Below, piece after piece: positions 31,195 through 45,524 of a stretch of DNA of 64,000 nucleotides. Every line of letters starts with the position of its first letter. The first letter of the stretch is position 1. Position numbers and translations under genes: made by a program. Origin of the DNA: Apostichopus japonicus. Its lineage: Eukaryota > Echinodermata > Holothuroidea > Aspidochirotida > Stichopodidae. The notes under the pieces were generated by a model that was given only the letters and a program-made list of their open reading frames with translations, had not been told where the DNA came from and ran no database searches. The stretch covers positions 11,697,001 through 11,761,000 of the forward strand of contig NC_092570.1 of the NCBI RefSeq assembly GCF_037975245.1. Reading direction: 5' to 3'.

Positions 31195-32390
31195 AACACA
31201 TTCGATTGATGGGTATCGCACATTCAATTGATCGGCATTGCACATTCGATTGATCGGGACCGCACATTTGATTGATCGGGGCCGAGCATTCCATTGATCG
31301 GTACCACACATTCGATCGATCGGTACTGCACATTCGATTGATCGGTACCGCACATTTGATTGATCGGTACCGAACGTTCGATTGATCGGTATCGAACATT
31401 CGATTGAAGGGTACCGCACATTCGATTGATCGGTACCGAACATTCGATTGATCGCTAACGCAAATTCGATTGATCGGTACCGAATATTCGATTGATCGGT
31501 ATCGAACATTCGATTGATCGGTATCGCACATTCGTGTGATCGGTGCCGAACATTCGATTGATCGGGAACGCACATTCGATTGATCGATATCGCACATTCG
31601 ATTGATCGGTATTTCACATTCGATTGACCGTTACCGCACATTCATTCGATCGGTACTGCACATTCGATTGATCGGTACCGAACGTTTGATTGATCTTTAT
31701 CGAACATTCGATTGAAGGGTACCGCACATTCGATTGATCGGAACCGAACATTCGATTGATCGGTACCGCAAATTCGATTGATCGGTACCGAATATTCGAT
31801 TGATCGGTACCGCACATTCCATTGATCGGTATCGCACATTCGATTGATCGGTACCGCACATTCGATTGATCGGTACCGCACATTCGATTAATCGGATTTT
31901 CACATTCGATTGATCGGTAACGAACATTCGATTGATCGGTACCGATCATTCGATTGATCGGTACCGAACATTCTATTGATCGGTATCGCACATTCGATTG
32001 ATCGGTACCGCACATTCGATTGATCGGTATCGAACATTCGATTTATCGGTATCGCACATTTGTTTGATCGGTATCGCACATTCGATTGATCGGTACCGAA
32101 CATTAGATTGATCGGTACCGGTCATTCGATTGTTCGGTACCGAACATTCGATTGATCGGTATCGCACATTCGATGGATCGGTACCGCACATTCGATTGAT
32201 CGGTACCGCACATTCGATTGATCGGTACCGAACATTCGATTGATCGGTACCGCACATTCGATTGATGGGTACCGAACATTAGATTGATCGGTACCGATCA
32301 TTCGATTGTTCGGTACCGAACATTCGATTGATCGGGGCCGAGCATTCGATTGATCGGTACCACACATTCGATCGATCGGTACTGCACATT
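31195..32390 (+). repeat. 2,420-bp-spaced block, copy 2
   Basis: Second copy of 28775-29970. Its right part is itself related to the segment about 836 bp (38 units) further right (32.94-33.5 kb), giving a nested arrangement. Confidence 0.8.
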
Positions 32391-33939
32391 CGATTGATCG
32401 GTACCGAACGTTCGATTGATCGGTACCGAACATTCGATTGAAGGGCACCGCACATTCGATTGATCGGTACCGAACATTCGATTGATCGCTAACGCAAATT
32501 CGATTGATCGGTACCGAATATTGCATTGATCGGTATCGAACATTCGATTGATCGATATCGCACATTCGTGTGATCGGTGCCGAACATTCGATTGATCGGA
32601 CTCGCACATTCGATTGATCGATATCGCACATTCGATTGATCGGTATTTCACATTCGATTGACCGTTACCGCACATTCGTTCGATCGGTACTGCACATTCG
32701 ATTGATCGGTACCGAACGTTTGATTGATCTTTATCGAACATTCGATTGAAGGGTACCGCACATTCGATTGATCGGTAACGAACATTCGATTGATCGGTAA
32801 CGCACATTCGATTGATCGGTATCGCAAATTCCATTGATCGGTACCGCATATTCGATTGATCGGTATCGAACATTCGATTTATCGGTATCGCACATTTGTT
32901 TGATCGGTATCGCACATTCGATTGATCGGTACCGAACATTAGATTGATCGGTACCGGTCATTCGATTGTTCGGTACCGAACATTCGATTGATCGGTATCG
33001 CACATTCGATGGATCGGTACCGCACATTCGATTGATCGGTACCGCACATTCGATTGATCGTTACCGAACATTCGATTGATCGGTACCGCACATTCGATTG
33101 ATGGGTACCGAACATTAGATTGATCGGTACCGATCATTCGATTGTTCGGTACCGAACATTCGATTGATCGGGGCCGAGCATTCGATTGATCGGTACCACA
33201 CATTCGATCGATCGGTACTGCACATTCGATTGATCGGTACCGAACGTTCGATTGATCGGTATCGAACATTCGATTGAAGGGCACCGCACATTCGATTGAT
33301 CGGTACCGAACATTCGATTGATCGCTAACGCAAATTCGATTGATCGGTACCGAATATTCCATTGATCGGTATCGAACATTCGATTGATCGGTATCGCACT
33401 TTCGTGTGATCGGTGCCGAACATTCGATTGATCGGGAACGCACATTCGATTGATCGATATCGCACATTCGATTGATCGGTATTTCACATTCGATTGACCG
33501 TTACCGCACATTCATTCGATTGGTACTGCACATTCGATTGATCGGTACCGAACGTTTGATTGATCTTTATCGAACATTCGATTGAAGGGTACCGCACATT
33601 CGATTGATCGGAACCGAACATTCGATTGATCGGTACCGCAAATTCGATTGATCGGTACCGAATATTCGATTGATCGGTACCGCACATTCCATTGATCGGT
33701 ATCGCACATTCGATTGATCGGTACCGCACATTCGATTGATCGGTACCGCACATTCGATTAATCGGATATTCACATTCGATTGATCGGTAACGAACATTCG
33801 ATTGATCGGTACCGATCATTCGATTGATCGGTACCGAACATTAGATTGATCGGTACCGATCATTCGATTGTTCGGTACCGAACATTCGATTGAACGGTAC
33901 CGCACATTCGATTGATCGGTATCGCACATTCGATTGATC

Positions 33940-35450
33940 GGTATCGCACATTCCATTTATCGGTACCGCACATTCAATTAATCGGAATTTCACATTTGAT
34001 TGATCGGTACCGCACATTCGATTGATCGGTATCGAACATTCGATTTATCGGTATCGCACATTTGTTTGATCGGTATCGAACATTCGATTGATCGGTATCG
34101 CACATTCCATTGATCGGTACCGCACATTCGATTGATCGGTACCGCACATTCGATTGATCGGTATCGCACATTCGATTGATCGGTATCGCACATTCCATTT
34201 ATCGGTACCGCACATTCGATTAATCGGAATTTCACATTCGATTGATCGGTACCGCACATTCGATTGATCGGTATCGAACGTTCGATTTATCGGTATCGCA
34301 CATTTGTTTGATCGGTATCGAACATTCGATTGATCGGTATCGCATATTCCATTGATCGGTACCGCACATTCGATTGATCGGTATTTCACATTCGATTCAT
34401 CGGTACCGCACATTCGTTTGATCGGTACTGCACATTCGATTGATCGGTACTGCACATTCGATTGATCGGTACCGAACATTCGATTGATCGGTACCGCCCA
34501 TTCTATTTATCGGTACCGAACATTCGATTAATCGGTACCGCACATTCGATTGATCGGTATCGAACATTTGTTTTATCGGTACCGCCCATTCTATTTATCG
34601 GTACCGAACATTCGATTAATCGGTACCGCACATTCGATTGACCGGTACCGCACATTCGATTGATCGGTATCGAACATTTGTTTGATCGGTATCGAACATT
34701 CGATTGATCGGTATCGCACATTCCATTTATCGGTACCGCACATTCGATTAATCGGAATTTCACATTCGATTGATCGGTACCGCACATTCGATTGATCGGT
34801 ATCGCACATTTGTTTGATCGGTACCGAGCATTCGATTGATCGGTATCGCACATTCGATGGATCGGTACCGCACATTCGATTGATCGGTACCGAACATTCG
34901 ATTGATCGGTACCGAACATTCGATTGATCGGTACCGCACATTCGTTTGATCGGTACCGAACATTCGATTGATCGGTACCGATCATTCGATTGTTCAGTAC
35001 CGAACATTCGACTGATCGGTATCGCACATTCGATGGATCGGTACCGCACATTAGATTGAACGGTACCGCACATTGGATTGATAGGTACCGCACATTCGAT
35101 TGATCGGTATCGAACATTCGATTGATCGGTATCGCACATTTGTTTGATCGGTATCGAATATTCGATTGATCGGTATTTCATATTCGATTGATCGGTACCG
35201 CACATTCGTTCGATCGGTACTGCACATTCGATTGATCGGTACCGAACATTCGATTGATCGGTACCGAACATTCGATTGATCGGTACCGCACATTCGATTG
35301 ATCGGTACCGAATATTCGATTGATCGGTACTGCAAATTCGATTGATCGGTACTGCACATTCGATTGATCGGTACCGCTCATTCGATTGATCGGTACCGAA
35401 CATTCGATTGATCGGTATCGCACATTCGATGGATCGGTACCGCACATTCG
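33940..35450 (+). repeat. R1 block, copy 1
   Basis: Matches about 35700-37300. The offset is 1,760 bp (80 units) at the left and 1,848 bp (84 units) further right, so whole units were gained in copy 2. It contains the first ATTAATCGGAATTTCAC units of the window. Confidence 0.75.
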
Positions 35451-35699
35451 ATTGAACGGTACTGCACATTCGATTGATAGGTACCGCACATTCGATTGAT
35501 CGGTATCGCACTTTCCATTGATCGGTACCGCACATTCTATTAATCGGTACCGAACATTCGATTGATCGGTACCGCACATTCGATTGTTTGGTATCGCACA
35601 TTCCATTTATCGGTACCGCACATTCGATTAATCGGAATTTCACATTCGATCGATCGGTACCGCACATTCGATTGATCGGTATCGCACATTCGATTGATC

Positions 35700-37300
35700 G
35701 GTATCGCACATTCCATATATCGGTACCGCACATTCAATTAATCGGAATTTCACATTCGATTGATCGGTACCGCACATTCGATTGATCGGTATCGAACATT
35801 CGATTTATCGGTATCGCACATTTGTTTGATCGGTATCGAACATTCGATTGATCGGTATCGCACATTCCATTGATCGGTACCGCACATTCGATTGATCGGT
35901 ACCGCACATTCGATTGATCGGTATCGCACATTCGATTGATCGGTATCGCACATTCCATTTATCGGTACCGCACATTCGATTAATCGGAATTTCACATTCG
36001 ATTGATCGGTACCGCACATTCGATTGATCGGTATCGAACGTTCGATTTATCGGTATCGCACATTTGTTTGATCGGTATCGAACATTCGATTGATCGGTAT
36101 CGCACATTCCATTGATCGGTACCGCACATTCGATTGATCGGTATTTCACATTCGATTCATCGGTACCGCACATTCGTTTGATCGGTACTGCACATTCGAT
36201 TGATCGGTACTGCACATTCGATTGATCGGTACCGAACATTCGATTGATCGGTACCGATCATTCGATTGATCGGTACCGAACATTCGATTGATCGGTATCG
36301 CATATTCGATTGATCGGTACCGCATATTCGATTGATCGGTACCGCCCATTCTATTTATCGGTACCGAACATTCGATTAATCGGTACCACACATTCGATTG
36401 ATCGGTATCGAACATTTGTTTTATCGGTACCGCCCATTCTATTTATCGGTACCGAACATTCGATTAATCGGTACCGCACATTCGATTGACCGGTACCGCA
36501 CATTCGATTGATCGGTATCGAACATTTGTTTGATCGGTATCGAACATTCGATTGATCGGTATCGCACATTCCATTTATCGGTACCGCACATTCGATTAAT
36601 CGGAATTTCACATTCGATTGATCGGTACCGCACATTCTAATGATCGGTATCGCACATTTGTTTGATCGGTACCGAACATTCGATTGATCGGTATCGCACA
36701 TTCGATGGATCGGTACCGCACATTCGATTGATCGGTACCGCACATTCGATTGATCGGTACCGAACATTCGATTGATCGGTACCGCACATTCGTTTGATCG
36801 GTACCGAACATTAGATTGATCGGTACCGATCATTCGATTGTTCGGTACCGAACATTCGACTGATCGGTATCGCACATTCGATGGATCGGTACCGCACATT
36901 AGATTGAACGGTACCGCACATTGGATTGATAGGTACCGCACATTCGATTGATCGGTATCGAACATTCGATTGATCGGTATCGCACATTTGTTTGATCGGT
37001 ATCGAACATTCGATTGATCGGTATTTCATATTCGATTGATCGGTACCGCACATTCGTTCGATCGGTACTGCACATTCGATTGATCGGTACCGAACATTCG
37101 ATTTATCGGTACCGAACATTAGATTGATCGGTACCGATCATTCGATTGATCGGTACCGAACATTCGATTGATCGGTACTGCACATTCGATTGATCGGTAC
37201 TGCACATTCGATTGATCGGTACCGCTCATTCGATTGATCGGTACCGCTCATTCGATTGATCGGTACCGAACATTCGATTGATCGGTATCGAACATTCGAT
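35700..37300 (+). repeat. R1 block, copy 2
   Basis: Second copy of 33940-35450, with four additional units before about 36.35 kb. Confidence 0.75.
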
Positions 37301-40249
37301 GGATCGGTACCGAACATTCGATTGAACGGTACTGCACATTCGATTGATGGGTATCGCACATTCCATTTATCGGAATTTCACATTCGATTGATCGGTACCG
37401 CACATTCGATTGATCGGTATCGCACATTCGATTGATCGGTATCGCACATTCCATTTATCGGTACCGCACATTCAATTAATCGGAATTTCACATTCGATTG
37501 ATCGGTACCGCACATTCGATTGATCGGTATCGAACATTCGATTTATCGGTATCGCACATTTGTTTGATCGGTATCGAACATTCGATTGATCGGTATCGCA
37601 CATTCCATTGATCGGTACCGCACATTCGATTAATCGGAATTTCACATTCGATTGATCGGTACCGCACATTCGATTGATCGGTATCGCACATTCGATTGAT
37701 CGGTATCGCACATTCCATTTATCGGTACCGCACATTCGATTAATCGGAATTTCACATTCGATTGATCGGTACCGCACATTCGATTGATCGGTATCGAACG
37801 TTCGATTTATCGGTATCGCACATTTGTTTGATCGGTATCGAACATTCGATTGATCGGTATCGCACATTCCATTGATCGGTACCGCACATTAGATCGATCG
37901 GTACCGAACATTCGATTCATCGGTACCGCACATTCGTTTGATCGGTACTGCACATTCGATTGATCGGTACTGCACATTCGATTGATCGGTACCGAACATT
38001 CGATTGATCGGTACCGATCATTCGATTGATCGGTACCGAACATTCGATTGATCGGTATCGCATATTCGACTGATCGGTACCGCACATTCGATTGATCGGT
38101 ACCGCCCATTCTATTTATCGGTACCGAACATTCGATTAATCGGTACCGCACATTCGATTGATCGGTACCGCACATTCGATTGATCGGTATCGCACATTCG
38201 TGTGATCGGTATAGAACATTCTATTGATCGGTACCGAACATTCGATTGATCGGTACCGCACATTCGATTGATCGGTATCGCACATTCCATTTATCGGTAC
38301 CGCCCATTCTATTTATCGGTACCGAACATTCGATTGATCGGTACCGCACATTCGATTGACCGGTACCGCACATTCGATTGATCGGTATCGAACATTTGTT
38401 TGATCGGTATCGAACTTTCGATTGATCGGTACCGCACATTCGATTGATCGGTATCGCACCTTTGTTTGATCGGTATTGAACATTCGATCGATGGGTACCG
38501 CACATTCGATTGATCGGTACCGAACATTCGATTGATCGGTACCGAACATTCGATTGATCGGTACCGCACATTCGATTGATCGGTACCGAACATTCGATTG
38601 ATCGAAACCGATCATTCGATTGATCGGTACCGAACATTCGATTGATCGGTATCGCACATTTGATGGATCGGTACCGCGCATTCGATTGAACGGTACCGCA
38701 CATTCGATTGATAGCTACCGCACATTCGATTGATCGGTATCGAACATTCGATTTATCGGTATCGCACATTTGTTTGATCGGTATCGAACATTCGATTGAT
38801 CGGTACCGCACATACGATTGATCGGTATCGCACATTCCATTTATCGGTACCGCACATTCGATTAATCGGAATTTCACATTCGATTGATCGGTACCGCACA
38901 TTCGATTGATCGGTATCGCACATTTGTTTGATCTGTACCGAACATTCGATTGATCGGTATCGCACATTCGATGGATCGGTACCGCACATTCGATTGATCG
39001 GTACCGCACATTCGATTGATCGGTACCGAACATTCGATTGATCGGTACCGCACATTCGATTGATCGGTATCGCACATTCGATTGATCGGTATCGCACATT
39101 CCATTTATCGGTACCGCCCATTCTATTTATCGGTACCGAACATTCGATTAATCGGTACCGCACATTCGATTGACCGGTATCGCACATTCGATGGATCGGT
39201 ACCGAACATTCGATTGAACGGTACTGCACATTCGATTGATTGGTATCGCACATTCCATTTATCGGAATTTCACATTCGATTGATCGGTACCGCACATTCG
39301 ATTGATCGGTATCGCACATTCGATTGATCGGTATCGCACATTCCATTTATCGGTACCGCACATTCAATTAATCGGAATTTCACATTCGATTGATCGGTAC
39401 CGCACATTCGATTGATCGGTATCGAACATTCGATTTATCGGTACCGCACATTCGATTGATCGGTATCGCACATTCGATTGATCGGTATCGCACATTCCAT
39501 TTATCGGTACCGCACATTCAATTAATCGGAATTTCACATTCGATTGATCGGTACCGCACATTCGATTGATCGGTATCGAACATTCGATTTATCGGTATCG
39601 CACATTTGTTTGATCGGTATCGAACATTCGATTGATCGGTATCGCACATTCCATTGATCGGTACCGCACATTCGATTAATCGGAATTTCACATTCGATTG
39701 ATCGGTACCGCACATTCGATTGATCGGTATCGCACATTCGATTGATCGGTATCGCACATTCCATTTATCGGTACCGCACATTCGATTAATCGGAATTTCA
39801 CATTCGATTGATAGGTACCACACATTCGATTGATCGGTATCGAACGTTCGATTTATCGGTATCGCACATTTGTTTGATCGGTATCGAACATTCGATTGAT
39901 CGGTATCGCACATTCCATTGATCGGTACCGCACATTTGTTTGATCGGTATCGAACATTCGATTGATCGGTACCGCACATTCGATTGATCGGTATCGCACA
40001 TTCCATTTATCGGTACCGCACATTCGATTAATCGGAATTTCACATTCGATTGATCGGTACCGCACATTCGATTGATCGGTATCGCACATTTGTTTGATCT
40101 GTACCGAACATTCGATTGATCGGTATCGCACATTCGATGGATCGGTACCGCACATTCGATTGATCGGTACCGCACATTCGATTGATCGGTACCGAACATT
40201 CGATTGATCGGTACCGCACATTCGATTGATCGGTATCGCACATTCGATT

Positions 40250-41240
40250 GATCGGTATCGCACATTCCATTTATCGGTACCGCCCATTCTATTTATCGGT
40301 ACCGAACATTCGATTAATCGGTACCGCACATTCGATTGACCGGTATCGCACATTTGATGGATCGGTACCGAACATTCGATTGAACCGTACTGCACATTCG
40401 ATTGATTGGTATCGCACATTCCATTTATCGGAATTTCACATTCGATTGATCGGTACCGCACATTCGATTGATCGGTATCGCACATTCGATTGATCGGTAT
40501 CGCACATTCCATTTATCGGTACCGCACATTCAATTAATCGGAATTTCACATTCGATTGATCGGTACCGCACATTCGATTGATCGGTATCGAACATTCGAT
40601 TTATCGGTACCGCACATTCGATTGATCGGTATCGCACATTCGATTGATCGATATCGCACATTCCATTTATCGGTACCGCCCATTCTATTTATCGGTACCG
40701 AACATTCGATTAATCGGTACCGCACATTCGATTGACCGGTATCGCACATTCGATGGATCGGTACCGAACATTCGATTGAACCGTACTGCACATTCGATTG
40801 ATTGGTATCGCACATTCCATTTATCGGAATTTCACATTCGATTGATCGGTACCGCACATTCGATTGATCGGTATCGCACATTCGATTGATCGGTATCGCA
40901 CATTCCATTTATCGGTACCGCACATTCAATTAATCGGAATTTCACATTCGATTGATCGGTACCGCACATTCGATTGATCGGTATCGAACATTCGATTTAT
41001 CGGTACCGCACATTCGATTGATCGGTACCGAACATTCGATTAATCGGTACCGCACATTCGATTGACCGGTATCGCACATTCGATGGATCGGTACCGAACA
41101 TTCGATTGAACGGTACTGCACATTCGATTGATTGGTATCGCACATTCCATTTATCGGAATTTCACATTCGATTGATCGGTACCGCACATTCGATTGATCG
41201 GTATCGCACATTCGATTGATCGGTATCGCACATTCCATTT
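40250..41240 (+). repeat. 396-bp (18-unit) local tandem repeat
   Basis: A cassette with CCATTTATCGG, CCCATTCTATTTATCGG, GAACCGTACTGCAC and GGAATTTCAC units recurs at 396 bp, with anchors at 40501 and 40897. A further partial copy follows at 330 bp (41227). The same cassette also lies 1,166 bp (53 units) to the left near 39.1-39.4 kb. This is the shortest higher-order spacing I found. Confidence 0.82.
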
Positions 41241-43136
41241 ATCGGTACCGCACATTCAATTAATCGGAATTTCACATTCGATTGATCGGTACCGCACATT
41301 CGATTGATCGGTATCGAACATTCGATTTATCGGTATCGCACATTTGTTTGATCGGTATCGAACATTCGATTCATCGGTATCGCACATTCCATTGATCGGT
41401 ACCGCACATTCGATTGATCGGTACCGCACATTCGATTGATCGGTATCGCACATTCGATTGATCGGTATCGCACATTCCATTTATCGGTACCGCACATTCG
41501 ATTAATCGGAATTTCACATTCGATTGATCGGTACCGCACATTCGATTGATCGGTATCGAACGTTCGATTTATCGGTATCGCACATTTGTTTGATCGGTAT
41601 CGAACATTCGATTGATCGGTATCGCACATTCCATTGATCGGTACCGCACATTCGATTGATCGGTACCGAACATTCGATTCATCGGTACCGCACATTCGTT
41701 TGATCGGTACTGCACATTCGATTGATCGGTACTGCACATTCGATTGATCGGTACCGAACATTCGATTGATCGGTACCGATCATTCGATTGATCGGTACCG
41801 AACATTCGATTGATCGGTATCGCATATTCGACTGATCGGTACCGCACATTCGATTGATCGGTACCGCCCATTCTATTTATCGGTACCGAACATTCGATTA
41901 ATCGGTACCGCACATTCGATTGATCGGTACCGCACATTCGATTGATCGGTATCGCACATTCGTGTGATCGGTATAGAACATTCTATTGATCGGTACCGAA
42001 CATTCGATTGATCGGTACCGCACATTCGATTGATCGGTACCGCACATTTGATTAATCGGATTTTCACATTCGATTGATCGGTACCGAACATTCGATTGAT
42101 TGGTACCGATCATTCGATTGATCGGTACCGAACATTCTATTGATCGGTATCGCACATTCCATTTATCGGTACCGCCCATTCTATTTATCGGTACCGAAAA
42201 TTCGATTAATCGGTACCGCAGATTCGATTGACCGGTACCGCACATTCGATTGATCGGTATCGAACATTTGTTTGATCGGTATCGAACATTCGATTGATCG
42301 GTACCGCACATTCGATTGATCGGTATCGCACCTTTGTTTGATCGGTATTGAACATTCGATCGATGGGTACCGCACATTCGATTGATCGGTACCGAACATT
42401 CGATTGATCGGTACCGAACATTCGATTGATCGGTACCGCACATTCGATTGATCGGTATCGCACATTCCATTTATCGGTACCGCACATTCGATTAATCGGA
42501 ATTTCACATTCGATTGATCGGTACCGCACATTCGATTGATCGGTATCGCACATTTGTTTGATCGGTACCGAACATTCGATTGATCGGTATCGCACATTCG
42601 ATGGATCGGTACCGCACATTCGATTGATCGGTACCGCACATTCGATTGATCGGTACCGAACATTCGATTGATCGGTACCGCACATTCGATTGATCGGTAT
42701 CGCACATTCGATTGATCGGTATCGCACATTCCATTTATCGGTACCGCACATTCAATTAATCGGAATTTCACATTCGATTGATCGGTACCGCACATTCGAT
42801 TGATCGGTATCGAACGTTCGATATATCGGTATCGCACATTTGTTTGATCGGTATCGAACATTCGATTGATCGGTATCGCACATTCCATTGATCTGTACCG
42901 CACATTCGATTGATCGGTACCGAACATTCGATTCATCGGTACCGCACATTCGTTTGATCGGTACTGCACATTCGATTGATCGGTACTGCACATTCGATTG
43001 ATCGGTACCGAACATTCGATTGATCGGTACCGATCATTCGATTGATCGGTACCGAACATTCGATTGATCGGTATCGCATATTCGACTGATCGGTACCGCA
43101 CATTCGATTGATCGGTACCGCACATTCGATTGATCG

Positions 43137-45400
43137 GTATCGCACATTCGTGTGATCGGTATAGAACATTCTATTGATCGGTACCGAACATTCGATTGAT
43201 CGGTACCGCACATTCGATTGATCGGTACCGCACATTTGATTAATCGGATTTTCACATTCGATTGATCGGTACCGAAGATTCGATTGATTGGTACCGATCA
43301 TTCGATTGATCGGTACCGAACATTCTATTGATCGGTGTCGCACATTCCATTTATCGGTACCGCCCATTCTATTTATCGGTACCGAACATTCGATTAATCG
43401 GTACCGCACATTCGATTGACCGGTACCGCACATTCGATTGATCGGTATCGAACATTTGTTTGATCGGTATCGAACTTTCGATTGATCGGTACCGCACATT
43501 CGATTGATCGGTATCGCACCTTTGTTTGATCGGTATTGAACATTCGATCGATGGGTACCGCACATTCGATTGATCGGCACCGAACATTCGATTGATCGGT
43601 ACCGAACATTCGATTGATCGGTACCGCACATTCGATTGATCGGTACCGAACATTCGATTGATCGAAACCGATCATTCGATTGATCGGTACCGAACATTCG
43701 ATTGATCGGTATCGCACATTCGATGGATCGGTACCGCACATTCGATTGAACGGTACCGCACATTCGATTGATAGCTACCGCACATTCGATTGTTCGGTAT
43801 CGAACATTCGATTTATCGGTATCGCACATTTGTTTGATCGGTATCGAACATTCGATTGATCGGTACCGCACATTCGATTTATCGGTACCGCACATTCGAT
43901 TAATCGGAATTTCACATTCGATTGATCGGTACCGCACATTCGATTGATCGGTATCGCACATTTGTTTGATCGGTACCGAACATTCGATTGATCGGTATCG
44001 CACATTCGATGGATCGGTACCGCACATTCGATTGAACGGTACCGCACATTCGATTGATAGCTACCGCACATTCGATTGATCGGTATCGAACATTCGATTT
44101 ATCGGTATCGCACATTTGTTTGATCGGTATCGAACATTCGATTGATCGGTATCGCACATTCCATTTATCGGTACCGCACATTCGATTAATCGGAATTTCA
44201 CATTCGATTGATCGGTACCGCACATTCGATTGATCGGTATCGCACATTTGTTTGATCGGTACCGAACATTCGATTGATCGGTATCGCACATTCGATGGTT
44301 CGGTACCGCACATTCGATTGATCGGTACCGCACATTCGATTGATCGGTACCGAACATTCGATTGATCGGTATCGCACATTCGATTGATCGGTACCGAACA
44401 TTAGATTGATCGGTACCGATCATTCGATTGATCGGTACCGAACATTCGATTGATCGGTATCGCACCTTCGATGGATCGTTACCGCACATTCGATTGATCG
44501 GTACTGCACATTCGATTGATCGGTACCGCACATTCGATTGATCGGTACCGCTCATTCGATTGATCGGTACCGAACATTCGATTGATCGATATCGCACATT
44601 CGATGGATCGGTACCGCACATTCGATTGAACGGTACTGCACATTCGATTGATAGGTACCGCACATTCGATTGATCGGTATCGCACATTCCATTGATCGGT
44701 ACCGCACATTCTGTTAATCAGTACCGAACATTCGATTGATCTGTACCGCACATTCGATTGATTGGTATCGCACATTCCATTTATCGGTACCGCACATTCG
44801 ATTAATCGGAATTTCACATTCGATTGATCGGTACCGCACATTCGATTGATCGGTATCGCACATTCGATTGATCGGTATCGCACATTCCATTTATCGGTAC
44901 CGCACATTCGATTAATCGGAATTTCACATTCGATTGATCGGTACCGCACATTCGATTGATCGGTATCGAACATTCGATTTATCGGTATCGCACATTTGTT
45001 TGATCGGTATCGAACATTCGATTGATCGGTATCGCACATTCCATTTATCGGTACCGCACATTCGATTGATCGGTATCGCACATTCGATTGATCGGTATCG
45101 CACATTCCATTTATCGGTACCGCACATTCGATTAATCGGAATTTCACATTCGATTGATCGGTACCGCACATTCGATTGATCGGTATCGAACGTTCGATTT
45201 ATCGGTATCGCACATTTGTTTGATCGGTATCGAACATTCGATTGATCGGTATCGCACATTCCATTGATCGGTACTGCACATTCGATTGATCGGTACCGAA
45301 CATTCGATTGATCGGTACCGATCATTCGATTGATCGGTACCGAACATTCGATTGATCGGTATCGCATATTCGATTGATCGGTACCGCACATTAGATCGAT
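43137..45400 (+). repeat. R1 block with a distant copy at 58.25 kb
   Basis: From a unit with ATTCGTGTGATCGGTATAGAAC onward, the variant order recurs at 58.25 kb at an offset of 15,113 bp (687 units minus the one-base deletion at 58.07 kb). By the right end the offset is 14,783 bp (672 units minus one), so about 15 units differ between the copies. The middle part also matches 38.3-38.8 kb at 5,060 bp. Confidence 0.8.
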
Positions 45401-45496
45401 CGGTTCCGAACATTCTATTGATCGGTATTGCACATTCGATTGATCGGTTCTGCACATTCGATTGATCGGTACCGCATATACGATTGATCAGTACCG

Positions 45497-45524
45497 AACG
45501 TTCGATACATAGGTATCGAACGTT
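45497..45524. repeat. Hairpin unit, 12-bp stem (ATAG loop)
   Basis: The arms AACGTTCGATAC and GTATCGAACGTT flank an ATAG loop. Further copies start at 47015, 48885, 50293, 51811, 54077, 55551, 56123, 60280 and 62150. The copy at 63467-63498 extends to a 14-bp stem because its right arm ends GTTCG. Same family as the ACGG-loop units, with a change in the loop. Confidence 0.85.

Larger units (their letters stand above)
1429..31199 (+). repeat. TATATAGATC-type divergent unit family (set)
   Basis: A distinct 22-bp unit reads ATTATATAGATC then GAATCAACAC. I read unit starts at 1429, 2331, 3211, 4685, 5609, 6269, 7831, 8447, 9239, 10097, 10933, 11681, 12605, 13705, 15135, 16565, 18808, 20964, 22877, 22987, 24043, 24175, 24703, 24835, 25956, 26088, 27144, 27276, 28479, 28611, 30386, 30518, 31046 and 31178, plus two copies truncated at 27426 and 28761. 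It keeps the 22-bp length and register while differing from the consensus at about ten positions. None was seen right of 31.2 kb. The TATATAG string resembles a TATA element, but nothing else supports a promoter. Confidence 0.9.
22261..33850 (+). repeat. Satellite domain M (middle subfamily)
   Basis: Here the AAAATGTCAC unit is replaced by one containing ATTAATCGGATTTTCAC, first seen at 23691-23712 and last within the domain at 33752-33773 (there as GGATATTCAC). TATATAGATC-type units mostly come in pairs 132 bp apart. GGGGCCGAGC units and CTTTATCGAAC units are frequent. The domain is built from re-duplicated blocks of 1,335, 2,420 and 836 bp spacing. The boundaries are gradual at the left and sharper near 33.9 kb. 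Confidence 0.7.
33851..45400 (+). repeat. Satellite domain R1
   Basis: The linked module changes to a unit starting ATTCCATTTATCGG and one containing AATTAATCGGAATTTCAC or its GATTAATC form, first at 33972-33993. I saw no TATATAGATC-type unit here. Units with CCCATTCTATTTATCGG and CACCTTTGTTTGATC are local to this part. The CGGATTTTCAC unit of domain M recurs only twice, near 42.05 and 43.24 kb. Blocks recur at 1,760-1,848, 1,166, 396 and 5,060 bp spacings. Confidence 0.7.

Noticed and set aside
39082-39327. Plus-strand open frames of about 81 codons at several R1 and R2 sites
   Set aside because: The consensus plus strand carries TGA in each unit. These frames arise only where TTTATCGG or ATTAATCGG variants remove it, and they recur simply because the block is duplicated.
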